Positions 1-10,563 of a stretch of 64,000 nucleotides of DNA are shown piece by piece. The DNA is from Prorocentrum cordatum (lineage: Eukaryota; Sar; Dinophyceae; Prorocentrales; Prorocentraceae). How positions within the stretch are numbered: the stretch's first letter is position 1; every line of letters begins with the position of its first letter. The DNA is taken from NCBI GenBank assembly GCA_963575745.1, contig CAUYUJ010001447.1:698680-762679 (forward strand), read 5' to 3'. The notes under the pieces were generated by a model. The model worked only from the letters and a program-made list of their open reading frames with translations, made no database searches and was not told where the DNA came from. The translations under genes were made by a program, and so were the position numbers.

Positions 1-228
1 AAGAAACCAACACACGTTGGGAAATGTAACGTATTTTGCAGATTTGTTGGGTCTGCAGACCTCTTGGCGCCTCTGGGGGTCCCTCGGGTGCAGGCCCACA
101 GCCTCGGAAATCCGTTGGGGGCCTGGTCCCAACGACCCCGAGCTTCTCGGAACGCCCAGATCGGCGACGCGGCCTGACACCAACGTGCCTCCAATATGTC
201 ACCCTCGCGCGCGCTGGCCCAGAACAAC

Positions 229-375
229 CGCATGGGTAACGTCGGGCTGCAGATTCGCTCCCCGCATCTCGCTGAGAAGCACCAGAGCCCGCTGCCACTG
301 CTCGCCCTTCTCGCACGCGCTGACCGCAGCGTTGTAGCTGACTAGGGCAGACCTGTGGACTCCGTCCACGACATC
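229..375 (-). pseudogene. PPR repeat fragment
   Basis: Read on the minus strand this encodes one PPR unit: SALVSYNAAVSACEKGEQWQ, then RALVLLSEMRGANLQPDVT. This is the dinoflagellate-type PPR consensus. PPR proteins usually bind organellar RNA through many tandem units. Only one unit is present, preceded by a short leader (DVVDGVHR) that recurs at other PPR relics in the window. Homology is lost after QPDVT. I see no start codon tied to the domain and no other PPR units in frame. It is best read as a fragment copied from a PPR gene, or as one isolated exon of a gene running off the left edge. Bases 1-228 hold nothing else I recognise. Confidence 0.6.
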
Positions 376-414
376 AGCTCGACGTGGCGAGGGGTCTCTG
401 GGCAAGCGCGGCGT

Positions 415-1199
415 GCCTGTCGCCTCTCGTCCGCTCCCCCGCTCCTGGAGGGAATTCTGAAGCCACTGAAGGCTTCGTGGGGGCCGTTTCGGAGCCTCTT
501 CGGCCTTCTTTTGGGCCTCCCGGGGGGGCTCTTAGGGCCCTCTCGGGCCGTCTTGGGTGCCTCTTGGGCCGTCTTGGGGCCGTCTGAGGCCCGCCTCGGC
601 GCCTCTTGGGCTGTCTTGGGCCGTCTTGGGCCGCTCCTGGGGCCGTCTTGGGTGCCTCTTGGGCCGTCTTGGGCGCCTCCTGGGCCGTCCTGGGGCCGTC
701 CTGGGGCGTCTTGGGACCGTCTTGGGGCCCTCCTGGCCCGTCTTGGGGCTCTCTTGGGGTCCTCTTCGGCCGTCTTGTCTTCTTGGGCTCTTGGAGCGGC
801 CGTCTTGGAGCGGTCGGGGGGACTTCTTGGGCCGTCTTGGAGCGTCGGGAAGCCGAAGAGGCGAGGAGGCCGAAAACATCGAAAAACACAATAGAAATCG
901 ACGATTTCTGTCGCTCGGGGCCCTCTTGGGAGGCCTCTTGGGAGGCCTCTTCGGGCGTCTTGGACGCCTCTTGGGCCGTCTGGGGCGAATCTCGGGCGTC
1001 TTGGGCCCATCTTTAAGCGTGCCGGGGCTCTCCGGGGCCGTCTTGGGGGCTTCTGGGGGCCCTCTCGACATGTCCTGGAGCCTGCCTGGGCGGCCCGGGG
1101 CGGCCCGGGGCCAGCCCGGGGCGGTTTTGGTGCATTGGGGCCTGCGCCCTTCTGGCACGCACTGGGCCCTGCAATGTAGTAGAGACTAGGGCTGACCCG
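415..1199. repeat. Minisatellite block, copy A of a segmental duplication
   Basis: Degenerate tandem repeat built from 12-15-base units of the type GGGCCGTCTTGGG and GGCGCCTCTTGGG, all in one orientation. The whole block is nearly identical to 3510-4257, so it was duplicated as a segment. A third partial copy of its left edge is at 3400-3510. On the minus strand it stays open as repetitive PRRPKTAQEAP-like peptide, an effect of the repeat and not evidence of a gene. Confidence 0.85.
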
Positions 1200-1222
1200 T
1201 GGACTCCGTCCACGACATCTTT
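1118..1222 (-). pseudogene. Decayed PPR relic
   Basis: The sequence around the start of a PPR unit (VDGVHGSALVS) is still readable on the minus strand, but the SACEKGEQWQ core has decayed. It has the same position relative to minisatellite block A as the relic at 4203-4262 has to block B, so both were carried by the segmental duplication. Confidence 0.45.
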
Positions 1223-1649
1223 CTGGAATGGTTCTCGGAGGAACGGCGCAGATTGTACCGAAAATCTACAAACACGGCGGCGGCTCGGGCGGCGGCAGCG
1301 AGACCGCGCCTTCGTGTCCGAGCTCTTGCAGCGCTGCAGCAGCTTGGCCCAGCGCACTGCTCGTTCACCCCCCTCCTATTGAGGACAGTTTCGAAGTCTC
1401 TCGGGGATGTGCGTCGAAGTCGAAGCCCATCTGAGGCGTCTCAGGAGCGCTCGGGGAAGGGCTCGGGAGGCCATCGGGGAAAGCCACCCAAAGCGCCGGG
1501 GAGGCTCGCAAGGATCTACAGGGAGGGCCCAAGAGAGCTTCAAGAAAATTTGAAATCCAGTGAACTCTTAAGAGAAACCGCTGTTGGGTCGGCCATCACC
1601 TCCGGGCGCGCCTTGATGGTGCGATCCAGTCGCATCACCGCCAACGGGA

Positions 1650-2110
1650 GGGTTTGTTCGCCATGTCCCATTCTGTTCGCCCAGAGGGTCTGTGGAGGCC
1701 TTCGGGCGAACAGAACGGGACAGGGCAAGGAATGGGGAAGACATGTCCGAATCTCCTGGGCCCCCCAGATGCTCGTCCGAAGAATGCGGAGAGGTCCCAG
1801 GGTCATATCAATTGGCTGCTGTCCCAGGGGTCCGGTCTGCTTGGCCCGAAGAGTTTGCCAAGGCCCCTGGGGGAACAGAATGGCACAGCATATCGGGCAA
1901 AGGGGGGCGGTAGCTGGCCTGTCAGACCCGGCGTTCGTCTTCTGCCCAAGCGGCGCAGGGCCCACGGGCCCCAGGGTTGGCGTCCCGCTGGGATTCCTCT
2001 TGTTCGCCCACAGGGTTGGAGGAGGCCTCCAGGCGAACAGAATGGGGCAGGTCAATGAATGTGGGAGACTTGTCGCAAGCTCCCAGCCCCCCCAAAAGTG
2101 CGCCCGAAGG
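1650..2110. repeat. Three tandem units with imperfect hairpins
   Basis: About 170-base units repeated three times. Each contains an imperfect inverted repeat: in the first, TCCCATTCTGTTCGCC at about 1667 is matched by GGCGAACAGAACGGGA at about 1709. Units two and three lie at about 1840-1890 and 2000-2050. No gene is recognisable. The 1230-1650 stretch before it holds nothing I can identify. Confidence 0.6.
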
Positions 2111-2129
2111 GTGTGGGGCCGCGTTGGCT

Positions 2130-3400
2130 CTCTCAAAGGGCCGTCTTGGAGCCGTCTAGGCCCGTCTTGAGGGCGCCGTTTGCCCTGATGGGGCCGTGGT
2201 TCGCCCCTCATGGGCGCGTCCGTAGGCCGTCCTGGGCCCATCGGGGTCCTCGTGGGGCTGTCTTGGAGCCGTCTGGGACCGTGAGGAGGCCGCCTTGGAG
2301 TCGTCTTGGGCCCCTCCTGTGCGCCTCCTTGGGCCGTCCTGGGCCCAGCAGGGGCCGTGTTGGCACCCTCTTGGGGCTGTCTTGGAGCCGTCTTGAGCCG
2401 TCGCAGCGCGCCTTGGGTTGTGCTGGGTCCGTCTTGGCCCGTCTTGGGGCCTTCCTGGGCGGTTCCTCGGACCCTCCTGGGACTTTCTGGGGCCTCTTGG
2501 TGCATCGGACCGCCGAAACGGCGGGAAACGCAAAGGGTGTAACAGTAAACAATGGAAAATTAACGATTTTTGCCAGCTGGGACTCTCTTGCCATCTTGGC
2601 CCGTCTTGAGGCCCCGAACGGGCGCGTCCTTGGGCCGTCCTGGGCGCACCCTCCTGGGACCGTCTTGGAATCGTCTTGGGCCGTCTTGAGCGCGCCTTGG
2701 GCCGTCATGTTGGCACCCTCGCGGCGAGGAAGCTCGGAGGCGGGCTCGAGGCCTCTTCGGGGCCATTTTGGAAGCTGTTGGGGCCTCTGTAGGGGCCTCG
2801 TTTGGGCTCCTTGGGAGCCTCCTGGGGCCTCTTCGGGGGATTCTTGGCGGCCCCTTGGGGCCTCTTGGGGGCCTGTTTGGGCCTCCTGGCGCCCTCTTGG
2901 GGCGGAAGGCTCGGATTTTCTGTCCGTGGTCCCCCTCTTGGCCCCCTCTTGGGCCTGTCTTCGGGCCCTCGTGGGCCGTCTTGAGCGTCTCTTGGGTCGT
3001 CTTGGGGCCCTCTTGGGCTGTCTTGGGGCGCTCTTGGAAACCTCTTGGGCCGTTCTGGGGCGCTCTTGGAGGCCTCTTGGGCCGTCTTCGAGCGTCGGAA
3101 AGCGGAAAAGGCGAGAAGGCCAAAATCCTTCCAAAACCGTCGTAAAGCGGACGATTTTGAGGCCCAAAACCGTCCAAAACCTCCTGAGGCGGTCCCCTCG
3201 TCCGCCCCCCTCGCTTCGAAGCAGTTTTTAAGCCCCGTGGCACCTCTTGGGGATCTCTTTTGGGCTCCTGGGGGCCTCTTGGGCCTCCACTGGATTCGCT
3301 GCCCTCGGTCGGCAATCGTCGATCCTACGACGACTCTCCCCAACGGAGAAACATCGAAGGCCCTCGGAGCGTCCAACATTGTTCTTTTGTGCCTTCGATA
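2130..3400. repeat. Degenerate CGTCTTGGG minisatellite
   Basis: Continuous degenerate minisatellite of the same kind as block A. It is punctuated by short A-rich stretches around 2520-2580 and 3100-3160 (for example GGAAAGCGGAAAAGGCGAGA) that recur next to other blocks. No coding signal beyond the repeat. Confidence 0.75.
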
Positions 3401-3509
3401 TGCCGGTCGCCTCTCGTCCGCTCCCCCCCTCCTGGAAGCAATTCGGAGGCCACTTAGGGCTTCGTGGGGGCCGTTTGGGGATCTCTTGGGGCGTTTTGGC
3501 CTGCGATAT

Positions 3510-4257
3510 GCCTGTCGCCTCTCGTCCGCTCCCCCGCTCCTGGAGGGAATTCTGAAGGCACTGAAGGCTTCGTGGGGGCCGTTTCGGAGCCTCTTCGGCC
3601 TTCGTTTGGGCCTCCCGGGGGGGCTCTTAGGGCCCTCTCGGGCCGTCTTGGGTGCCTCTTGGGCCGTCTTGGGGCCGTCTGAACCCGCCTCGGCGCCTCT
3701 TGGGCTGTCGTGGGCCGTCTTGGGCCGCTCCTGGGGCCGTCTTGGGTGCCTCTTGGGCCGTCTTGGGCGCCTCCTGGGCCGTCCGGGGGCCGTCCTGGGG
3801 CGTCTTGGGACCGTCTGGGGGCCCTCCTGGCCCGTCTTGGGGCTCTCTTGGGGTCCTCTTCGGCCGTCTTGGAGCGGTCGAGGGGGCTTCTTGAGCCGTC
3901 TTGGAGCGTCGGGAAGCCGACGAGGCGAGGTGGCCGAAAACATCGAAAAACACAGTAGAAATCGTCGATTTCTGTTGCTCGGGGCCCTCTTGGGAGGCCT
4001 CTTGGGAGGCCTCTTCGGGCGTCTTGGACGCCTCTTGGGCCGCCTGGGGCGAATCTCGGGCGTCTTGGGCCCATCTTTAAGCGTGCCGGGGCTCTCCGGG
4101 GCCGTCTTGGGGGCTTCTGGGGGCTCTCTCGACATGTCCTGGGGCCTGCCTGGGCGGCCCGGGGCGGCCCGGGGCCAGCCCGGGGCGGTTTTGAGTTATT
4201 TGAGCCTGCGCCCTTCCCGCACGCACGTGCCCCTGCAATGTAGTAGAGACGAGGGCT
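3510..4257. repeat. Minisatellite block, copy B of a segmental duplication
   Basis: Near-identical to 415-1199 with a few substitutions and short deletions, for example loss of a short segment around the homologue of 770-800. Ends in the same decayed PPR relic. Confidence 0.85.
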
Positions 4258-4600
4258 GACCCGCGGCCTTCCGGCCGCGAAGTCTGCCCGCCATGGTGTG
4301 GACGTGGAAATGTAGCGCCTCCGGGGCCTCGCGGGGGGGAGGTTGAAGGGGAGGGAGTGGATGGAGGAAGTGGCCGCTGAATGGGGAGGTGGGCCAGGGA
4401 TGCAGGCAAGCAAGCCTGAAGGCAGGAACGCATGTAGGCACAACGTGGTGTGGACAGAAGCTGTTTCTCACGCCGCGCTCTGTGTTCATCATAGCTTTTG
4501 CGGGGCGGGTCGTCTCCGTGATAATTTTATCTGACCTTAGCTGGGGCCGCGTGATATAAGACCCAAGAGGCCCGCAAGAAGGCGCCGAGACGGCCCGCAC
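4203..4600 (-). repeat. PPR-gene 5-prime module, copy 1 (decayed)
   Basis: About 330 bases that match 20795-21130 at most positions, including the stretch GGCAAGCAAGCCTGAAGGCA and the ending TGTTCATCATAGCTT. In the 20.8 kb copy the module is the N-terminal coding part and leader of a short PPR frame on the minus strand. Here the PPR core next to it (4203-4262) is decayed, so this is a dead copy. Confidence 0.6.
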
Positions 4601-4679
4601 TGGGGCCGCTCAGGCGCCCGGTGCACGGGAGGATCACCGATAGGACGCTGGAGAAACTGTCAAGTAACTGTCACTTTGG

Positions 4680-6130
4680 TTTACTTGGGCTGCGCGTTAG
4701 GAGCCGTCTCGGGGTGTCTGGACACTCTTGGGGCCTTCTTCGGGGCATGCTCGAGACATCTCTGTGGCTCATAGTATCGGCTTTTGGGCCATTTTGGCCG
4801 CCCTCCTCGTCCTCCCCTGGATCGGTCATCCTGTCGATCTTCTTTAGGAGCCATCTCGGTGTGTCTGGACCGTCTTGGGGCCTCCGTCGGGTCATGCTCG
4901 GGACATCTCGGTGGCTTCTATCGGCGTTGGGGGCCATTTTGGGTGTCCTCCTGAGGAGGAGGGGGAGGTGGAGGAGGAGGAGGGGCAGCAGCAGGATGAG
5001 GAGGAGGAGGACGTGGAGGAGGAGGAGGAGGGGGAGGAGGTGGGGGAGGAGGAGGAGGAGGAGGAGGAGGAGGAGGAGGAGGAGGAGGAGGAGGAGGAGG
5101 AGGAGGAGGAGGAGGAGGAGGAGGAGCAGGAGCTCAGGGAGGCTCCTGAAATGGCACACTGGTGCCTCGCCCCGCTATCTTCGACACCTCTTGGAGCGCT
5201 CTGGGGCCGTCTTGGGGGAACCTCGGGCCGTGTTGGGAAGCTCTGGGGGCCGTATTGCGGCCCTGCCGGGCCGTCTTGGGCGGCTCTTCGGCTACATGTC
5301 TTGACGCTCCGTCGGGCCGGTGTGGATTCCCTGTGGGAGCCTCCTGGGCCGTTCTGGGGCGGTGTTGGGGGCCTCTTGGGCCGTCGTCTACGCCATGAAA
5401 CCCGGAAAGCCAGAGATGGCGACATGTGTACGGTGTCCGTCGGGAAAGCGATAATTGTGGCCTCCTGTGGCCCTCCTGGGAAGCCTCTTCGGCGTCTCTT
5501 GGGCCGTCGTAGAGGCGTCTTGGGCCGTCTTGGCGCCGCAAAAAGCAGTCTTGGCTTGTCGTGGAGCGCTCTTGGAGCGTCTTGGGGATACCTTGGGCCG
5601 TCCTGGGAGCGACTTGGTGTCGCCCTGGGGCCGTTTTGGGCGCCTCTTGGGCTCTCTCGACGCCCTCTCGGGCCGGTTTTCGTGCGTCTTGGGGGCCTCT
5701 TGGGCCGTCTTGGGGCGGTCGTGGGGACCTTGAACCAGCTTCTGCGCCATATTCCCGACAAGCAGCGCATGCTAAAATTGAGCGTTTTTCTTTTGGGAAA
5801 CAATGATTTTCGCCTCTTGGGGCCATCCTTGGACGCCTCTTGGGCGTCTCTGGGGCCGTCGTGGAGGCCTCCTGGGCCGTCTTGGGTTTGTTTTCGGCGG
5901 TCTTGGGCTCTCTTGGAGCGCTCTTGGGCCGTCTTGGGGGTGTCTGGGGCCGTCCTGGCTCTATGGAAGCGCTGCTTCGAGCCCAGATGGAGCATCTTGG
6001 AACTGTCTCGGGCCTGTGGAAGCTATCGCGGGCGTCTTCGAGCGCTGAGGCCGTCTGGGATCGCCTCTGGGGACCTCTTGGCGTTCTCTTGGCGGGGTCT
6101 TGGGGCCTTGTGCGGGCGTAAGGGGGCCCA
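4680..6130. repeat. CGTCTTGGG minisatellite interrupted by a GGA tract
   Basis: Same degenerate minisatellite as upstream, split by a GGA trinucleotide tract at 4952-5137. Open frames through it encode only poly-Glu, poly-Arg or poly-Leu and repetitive peptide. No gene recognised. Confidence 0.75.
4952..5137. repeat. (GGA)n tract
   Basis: About 185 bases of nearly pure GGA/GAG, all purines on the plus strand. Such mirror-symmetric purine runs can form triplex (H-DNA) structures; this is known for the sequence class and was not measured here. Confidence 0.95.
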
Positions 6131-6280
6131 GGGCTCGGAGTGTCAGGGTTTTTTTACCTAACAGCGAAGACTGATAGGTTTCTAGTGGGATCAAAAGAGA
6201 GCAGCAGATCACTCCACAGGGGGGTCCGGGCAGGTGTTGGGAGTTGCCGGGCGGCAGGTGCCGGGCTCGTTTTTCACCAA

Positions 6281-6710
6281 CAGTCACACACTTCGTGCTC
6301 TTCGACTTCCCAGAACTCCATTCCCAGGCCACATTCTCAATACCCGGATGCAACAGTCACACACTTCGTGCTCTTCGAGATCCCAGAACGCCATTCCCGG
6401 GCCACATTTAGAATAACCGGATGCAACAGTCACACACTTCGTGCTCTTCGACATCCCAGAACGCCATTCCCGGGCCACATTCTGGAGGGCCGTATGCAAC
6501 AGTCACACACATCGTGCTCTTCGAGTTCCCAGAACTCCATTCCCGGGCCACATTCTGGAGGGCCGGATGCAACAGTCACACACTTCGTGCTCTTCGAGTT
6601 CCCAGAACTCCATTCCTGGGCCACATTTTGGATGCCCGGAGCCAACTGTAGTCCACTTCATGGTCTTCGAGATCCCAGAACTCCATTCCCGGGCCACATT
6701 TTGAATAGCC
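6281..6710. repeat. 73-base tandem repeat, about six copies
   Basis: The phrase ACAGTCACACACTTCGTGCT recurs every 73 bases (about 6280, 6354, 6427, 6500, 6573), each followed by CAGAACTCCATTCCCGGGCC and a variable end. The array stops about 130 bases before the EEP-like gene. It may be promoter-proximal, but no regulatory role is shown by the sequence. Confidence 0.9.
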
Positions 6711-6834
6711 AGACGCTTCGTAGTCCTTCCGCCACAGCCGTGTTTGGTTCAGGAATTGCTAGTGACACTGCAGTCCACTGCATTCAATCGTGCCACTGCA
6801 TTCACTCACTGCAGTCCACTGAGTTTCGATTGCA

Positions 6835-9027
6835 ATGGCGTTCCCCTGGCCGTACCCCCATATCCAACGTTCATCCGCAGCCTCTGCTCCGCGAGGCTCG
6901 TCCGAAGTGTCGCCGCCTCGCGGTGCTTCTCAGCCTGCGCCGCCTCGCGGTGCTTCTCAGCCTGCGGAGGAAGGTGGACAGACGCCTGGTTCTGGCGCTG
7001 TGCAGCCTGCGTCTTTCACGGTCGCCTCGTTCAATTTCGGGTTCGAGCAGGGCATGATGACTGGTAAGCAGGCGGCCACTCACTGCGCTAACTTCGGAAG
7101 GGTGTGCGCCACGATAGTGGAGACCGCTGATGCTGATATTGTCTGTGGCTGCGAGGTCGGTGCGTTCCGTGAAGGCTTTCGCCGAGCAGGGATCAACGTG
7201 ACAGAGATCCTCAGTAAGCCTTTCGGTGATGGCATTCGCTTCTCGGAGGTCGACAACTACTTGACTCTCTGGGGGTTCCGCGGTGCTTCTCAGCCTGCGG
7301 AACTGACTCTGTGCGAAGACAGCAAAGTTTACAGGCCTCCTAGCGGCCGAGAGATTGATGCTGTTATTTCACATTTTGAGGTGAACAAACCAGGCCATGA
7401 CAAGTTCCACGTGGTGATCGCCAACATGCACATCGTGTGCGGCAAGAAACCGCCGACCATCCAGACTCGAAAGCGGACAGTTCGCCATCTCCGCTTGCAC
7501 CTGGACTGCATGGCTCAGATTCTCAATGCTTCGGAGCCGCACGTGCCAGTCGTTCTGCTTGTAGTCGGCGACGACAACCTGACTTTCCAGGAGGCGCGGG
7601 AGGCTTACCAGCGCCAGCAGAACGACGAGAAGCTCTGGGAGGTCCATGCCACTCCGGCCGACCTCAAAGGCGACCACGTCGCGGTCTGCGGAGCAGTCGC
7701 CCGTTTCTGCTCCATTGCCGTTGGCGCGTCTTTTACGGATCGTGGCATGCGCAACGACGCACACGATGCGGTGGCGGTTGTGCTCACTCTCCCTGGTGCT
7801 ATTCAGCCTGGGGAGAGCAAGAGGCGGAAGATTGTCGTCGAAAACGTCTCCGACGCCGACGTCAGCGTACAGGCGGACGCCGAGTCTTCTGTGCATTGGG
7901 ATCGGTCGCCGAGTTCTACTCCTCCGCTTTCACCGACTTCACCGGGTGATCCCGACTACGTCGAGGATGTCGTTCAGAATCGCGCGAACGACTTGCACAG
8001 GGAGCTGAGGCAGCTTTGGGACGAAAGGTGCGACGAGGAGTACGATCCGAAAGTCCTCCATCATCTCAGTCTCTTGCTTTTCAAAAAGAGGAAGTCCACG
8101 GAGCCAGCGGACACTGATCCAGCTGGCGCTCCTCAGCCTGGCTCGGAATATGACACGGCCTTTGCGTCTCAGGAGGAGACTGGCCGAGCCATTCTCTCTG
8201 TCCTTAAGCTTCGACATGACTTTCTGCGGAGCAAGAACATCGACGACATGCGCTACGTTCTCACGGAGCCTGAGCGCCAGGAATTGGTCAGAGTAGCTCG
8301 CGACCAGTACGAGCAGTCGCGGCAGCAGCGTGCGCTTCAGGAACGGGATGTCGAAAAGGGAAAAGCGAGAGGCAAGTCTGCGCCACAAGGGGGCCATGCG
8401 GTTCCGCAGGGTCCTAACAAAGGGCCAGGCGGTAAGAAAGGTTCTCACGGTGCTTCTCAGCCTGCGGGAAAAGGTGGCCAGGCCAAGGGTGCAGGTCTGG
8501 GTAGCGTCGCCAAGTTTGTGAAAGACCAGAAGCGTAAGCGGTGGCATCGCCATTTGCAACGTGTGGCCGGTACCAAACAGATCTGGGAGGTGCTGGCCTT
8601 CTCAGGGCGCTTCGACGTTGATTGGCTAACGCAAGCGTTGCAAGCTGATCACAGTGAGGGCCGTGATGCAGCAGTTCCCGAGGAAGCTCTGCGGCAACAG
8701 CGGCGCCGTCTGCACCACCAGAAGGCCGAGGCCATCGCGCGCTACAACGAGGGGGAGCGGCTTTCCCGCCATCTGTCTGCCCAGGCTGGCCAGCCAAAGC
8801 CGAACTTCACGCGCAGGCAGCTGGACGTGTTGCAGATGTTTGAGAGCGGAGAGCTGCTTCAAATCCGCAACCAAGCGATTCTGGCGTTGGGGCACGGCCG
8901 TCTGTTCAGGGCCGATGGCGACTACCTGGACATCGGCGGCAGCACGGGCGGTGGCTCCAGGCGCATCATCGATTCTTGGCAGCCGCCGGACTGGCGTGAC
9001 TTCCTCCAAGACGATCAGGACATCTGA
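6835..9027 (+). CDS. EEP-superfamily (endonuclease/exonuclease/phosphatase)-like protein
   Basis: Intronless 730-residue frame. Residues 61-320 look like the EEP fold of Mg-dependent phosphodiesterases, which includes APE-type and LINE endonucleases. Visible motifs are VASFNFGF (Asn67), DIVCGCEVG (Glu107, metal ligand), VVIANMHI (His199), VVGDDN (Asp246, Asn248) and NDAHDAVAVVL (His310). The usual Asp-His pair is split by an Ala (D308-A309-H310), so activity is uncertain. Residues 330-430 are acidic and Pro/Ser-rich, about 500-565 is a basic Lys/Gly-rich linker, and 570-730 is an unrecognised C-terminal region. GASQPA insertions occur at about residues 30-45, 150-155 and 535. The start is the first ATG before the N-terminal Pro/Ser-rich region. 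Possible roles: nuclease of a mobile element, or a host phosphodiesterase. First of four co-oriented genes. Family call likely, role unknown. Confidence 0.75.
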   Translation: MAFPWPYPHIQRSSAASAPRGSSEVSPPRGASQPAPPRGASQPAEEGGQTPGSGAVQPASFTVASFNFGFEQGMMTGKQAATHCANFGRVCATIVETADADIVCGCEVGAFREGFRRAGINVTEILSKPFGDGIRFSEVDNYLTLWGFRGASQPAELTLCEDSKVYRPPSGREIDAVISHFEVNKPGHDKFHVVIANMHIVCGKKPPTIQTRKRTVRHLRLHLDCMAQILNASEPHVPVVLLVVGDDNLTFQEAREAYQRQQNDEKLWEVHATPADLKGDHVAVCGAVARFCSIAVGASFTDRGMRNDAHDAVAVVLTLPGAIQPGESKRRKIVVENVSDADVSVQADAESSVHWDRSPSSTPPLSPTSPGDPDYVEDVVQNRANDLHRELRQLWDERCDEEYDPKVLHHLSLLLFKKRKSTEPADTDPAGAPQPGSEYDTAFASQEETGRAILSVLKLRHDFLRSKNIDDMRYVLTEPERQELVRVARDQYEQSRQQRALQERDVEKGKARGKSAPQGGHAVPQGPNKGPGGKKGSHGASQPAGKGGQAKGAGLGSVAKFVKDQKRKRWHRHLQRVAGTKQIWEVLAFSGRFDVDWLTQALQADHSEGRDAAVPEEALRQQRRRLHHQKAEAIARYNEGERLSRHLSAQAGQPKPNFTRRQLDVLQMFESGELLQIRNQAILALGHGRLFRADGDYLDIGGSTGGGSRRIIDSWQPPDWRDFLQDDQDI

Positions 9028-9048
9028 GTTTTGCAAGTCTCCCTGCCC

Positions 9049-9310
9049 GCGGTGCTTCTCAGCCTGCGGTCTGCCGCTCTCCAGCTGCGGTCTCGAGCAG
9101 TAGTGTTCGAAAGCATGCGAGTTCCTGCGGTGCTTCTCAGCCTGCAGGTTTCGCAGCTTGCGCTCTGCAGTACAAGTGCTTTTCAGCATGCGACATCCTG
9201 CGGTGCTTCTCAGCCTGCAGGGTTCGCAACGTGCGGTTTGCAATGCATTCCTTTTCAGTATGCGAGTTCCTGCGGTGTTTCTCAGGCTGCAGGGCTCCGA
9301 GGCTCTTCGC
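9049..9310 (+). repeat. GASQPA-type short repeats in a 74-base tandem
   Basis: Directly after the EEP-like gene the word GCGGTGCTTCTCAGCCTGC recurs at 9049, 9128 and 9201, with a variant at about 9273. Each lies in a roughly 74-base unit that also carries TTTTCAGCATGCGA and a GCAGGTTTCGCAGCTTGCG-like tail. A half unit is at about 9415. Non-coding here, but the word is the same as that inside the gene. Confidence 0.85.
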
Positions 9311-9609
9311 TTCGATGCCAATGTTTTCAGACACCGTAGCTCCGTTCCGTAAACATCTTCCAAGAGCCGCTCGCAACCTTTTGCAGCTGGCGGTCTGCAG
9401 ACGTAGTCTGTCTCAGCATGCGAGCTCCCGCACGCTTCGCCGGCTTTTGCTGCGCGGACAATTTTCTCACACACGTCAGCGCCGTTTGTAGGCGTCAGAA
9501 AAACATGTAGACATTCACGAAGGGCTCAGTCTGTATATCGTCACATCATTACATACGCAGTCGTCGAACACATCGGTGTACATTCAGCGCTTTGTCCTTC
9601 TACAGCATT

Positions 9610-10440
9610 CTTTCTGTTGATAACAGTGTTCTGCTGGGTTCGCTTCGTTCTAAAAGCGTTGATAGCAGTGTCTCGTTTGCGGACAACTCATTCTATATCA
9701 ACTCACTGATACCGAGTTTCCTTTCACCATAAGTGAATGCATACCAGTGTATGTTGGTTACTACAAAAGTGGGTTCCTACAACCGACTTCATGATCGCTA
9801 TCATCATCGCAGATTTCACTCATCCTCATCACCACGACTGGTTCACGTTGGCCTGCGGTGCTTCTCAGCCTGCAGTTCCTTTCGTTACACTGTAGTTGAA
9901 GCCGTTCATGGCAGTGACTCGTTTAAAGACAACTTTAGTATTGGGGGAAGTGTCGATAGCAGCGTTTCTTTTTACTTATACAAGCGTTGATAGCAGTGTC
10001 TCGTTTGTGGACAACTCATTATATATCAACTCATTCATACAGAGTTTCTTTTCGCAGCAAGTGAATGCACAGCAGTGTATCTGCATTACTGGCCCCCACT
10101 CCATTATCACTATCATCATCAACGATTTCCTACACGCGCGTGCGCGGCGGTCGCCATGAGTGAATAGTTTGCAGAGACTTCTCGCATTGATAGCCATGGG
10201 TCACTTCAGAGTGAACTCATTTGTGATCTTCTTTTATTGGAAGTTGAATCGGTTGATGGCAGTGCCTCGTTTAAACTCCACTTTGGTATTGCTAGTAGTG
10301 TCAATGCCAGCGTTTCTTTTTAATTGTGCAAGCGTTGATAGCAGTGTCTCGTTTGTGGTTAGTTATAACAGCGTTGACAGCAGTGTCTCGTTTGCGGACA
10401 CCTCATTGTACATCAACTCGCTGATACCGGGTTTCCTATC
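9610..10440 (+). repeat. GTTGATAGCAGTGTCTCG repeat array
   Basis: A word near GCGTTGATAGCAGTGTCTCG occurs at about 9656, 9990, 10331 and 10371, with variants at 9615, 9951 and 10248. Several copies share a 3-prime extension (GGACAACTCATT ... ATATCAACTCA). A GASQPA-type copy lies at 9855. No gene is recognisable in the 1.4 kb between the EEP-like gene and the next gene. Confidence 0.85.
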
Positions 10441-10468
10441 AACACCATCATCATCATCCTTAACCTCC

Positions 10469-10489
10469 TCGTAGCCATTTTGCTTAGAG
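10469..10489 (+). other. Possible relic of the dinoflagellate spliced leader
   Basis: The 13 bases CGTAGCCATTTTG match the centre of the 22-nt DinoSL that is trans-spliced onto dinoflagellate mRNAs. They continue as CTTAGAG where the leader has GCTCAAG (one base missing, two or three changed). It lies 81 bases before the ATG of the next gene, where a 5-prime UTR is expected. If real, the gene came from a reverse-transcribed mature mRNA. A chance match cannot be excluded. Confidence 0.4.
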
Positions 10490-10563
10490 CTGTAGCCACA
10501 TGTTTGCTCGAGTTTCACCTGGCCGTCCAGCCGCGGCGGTGCTCCTCAGCCTGCCTTGTCACA

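Noticed and set aside
2705-4135. Long minus-strand open frame of 476 codons, rich in PRRPKTAQEAP-type peptide
   Set aside because: The frame follows the CGTCTTGGG minisatellite. Similar frames exist in several phases and on both strands in every block, and the peptide has no domain.
4780-4940. GGCCATTTTGG words considered as spliced-leader relics
   Set aside because: They fit the surrounding minisatellite units and lack the CCGTAG part of the leader.
6281-6710. 73-base regularly spaced repeats considered as a CRISPR array
   Set aside because: Repeats are contiguous and lack unique spacers, there are no cas genes, and the context is eukaryotic.
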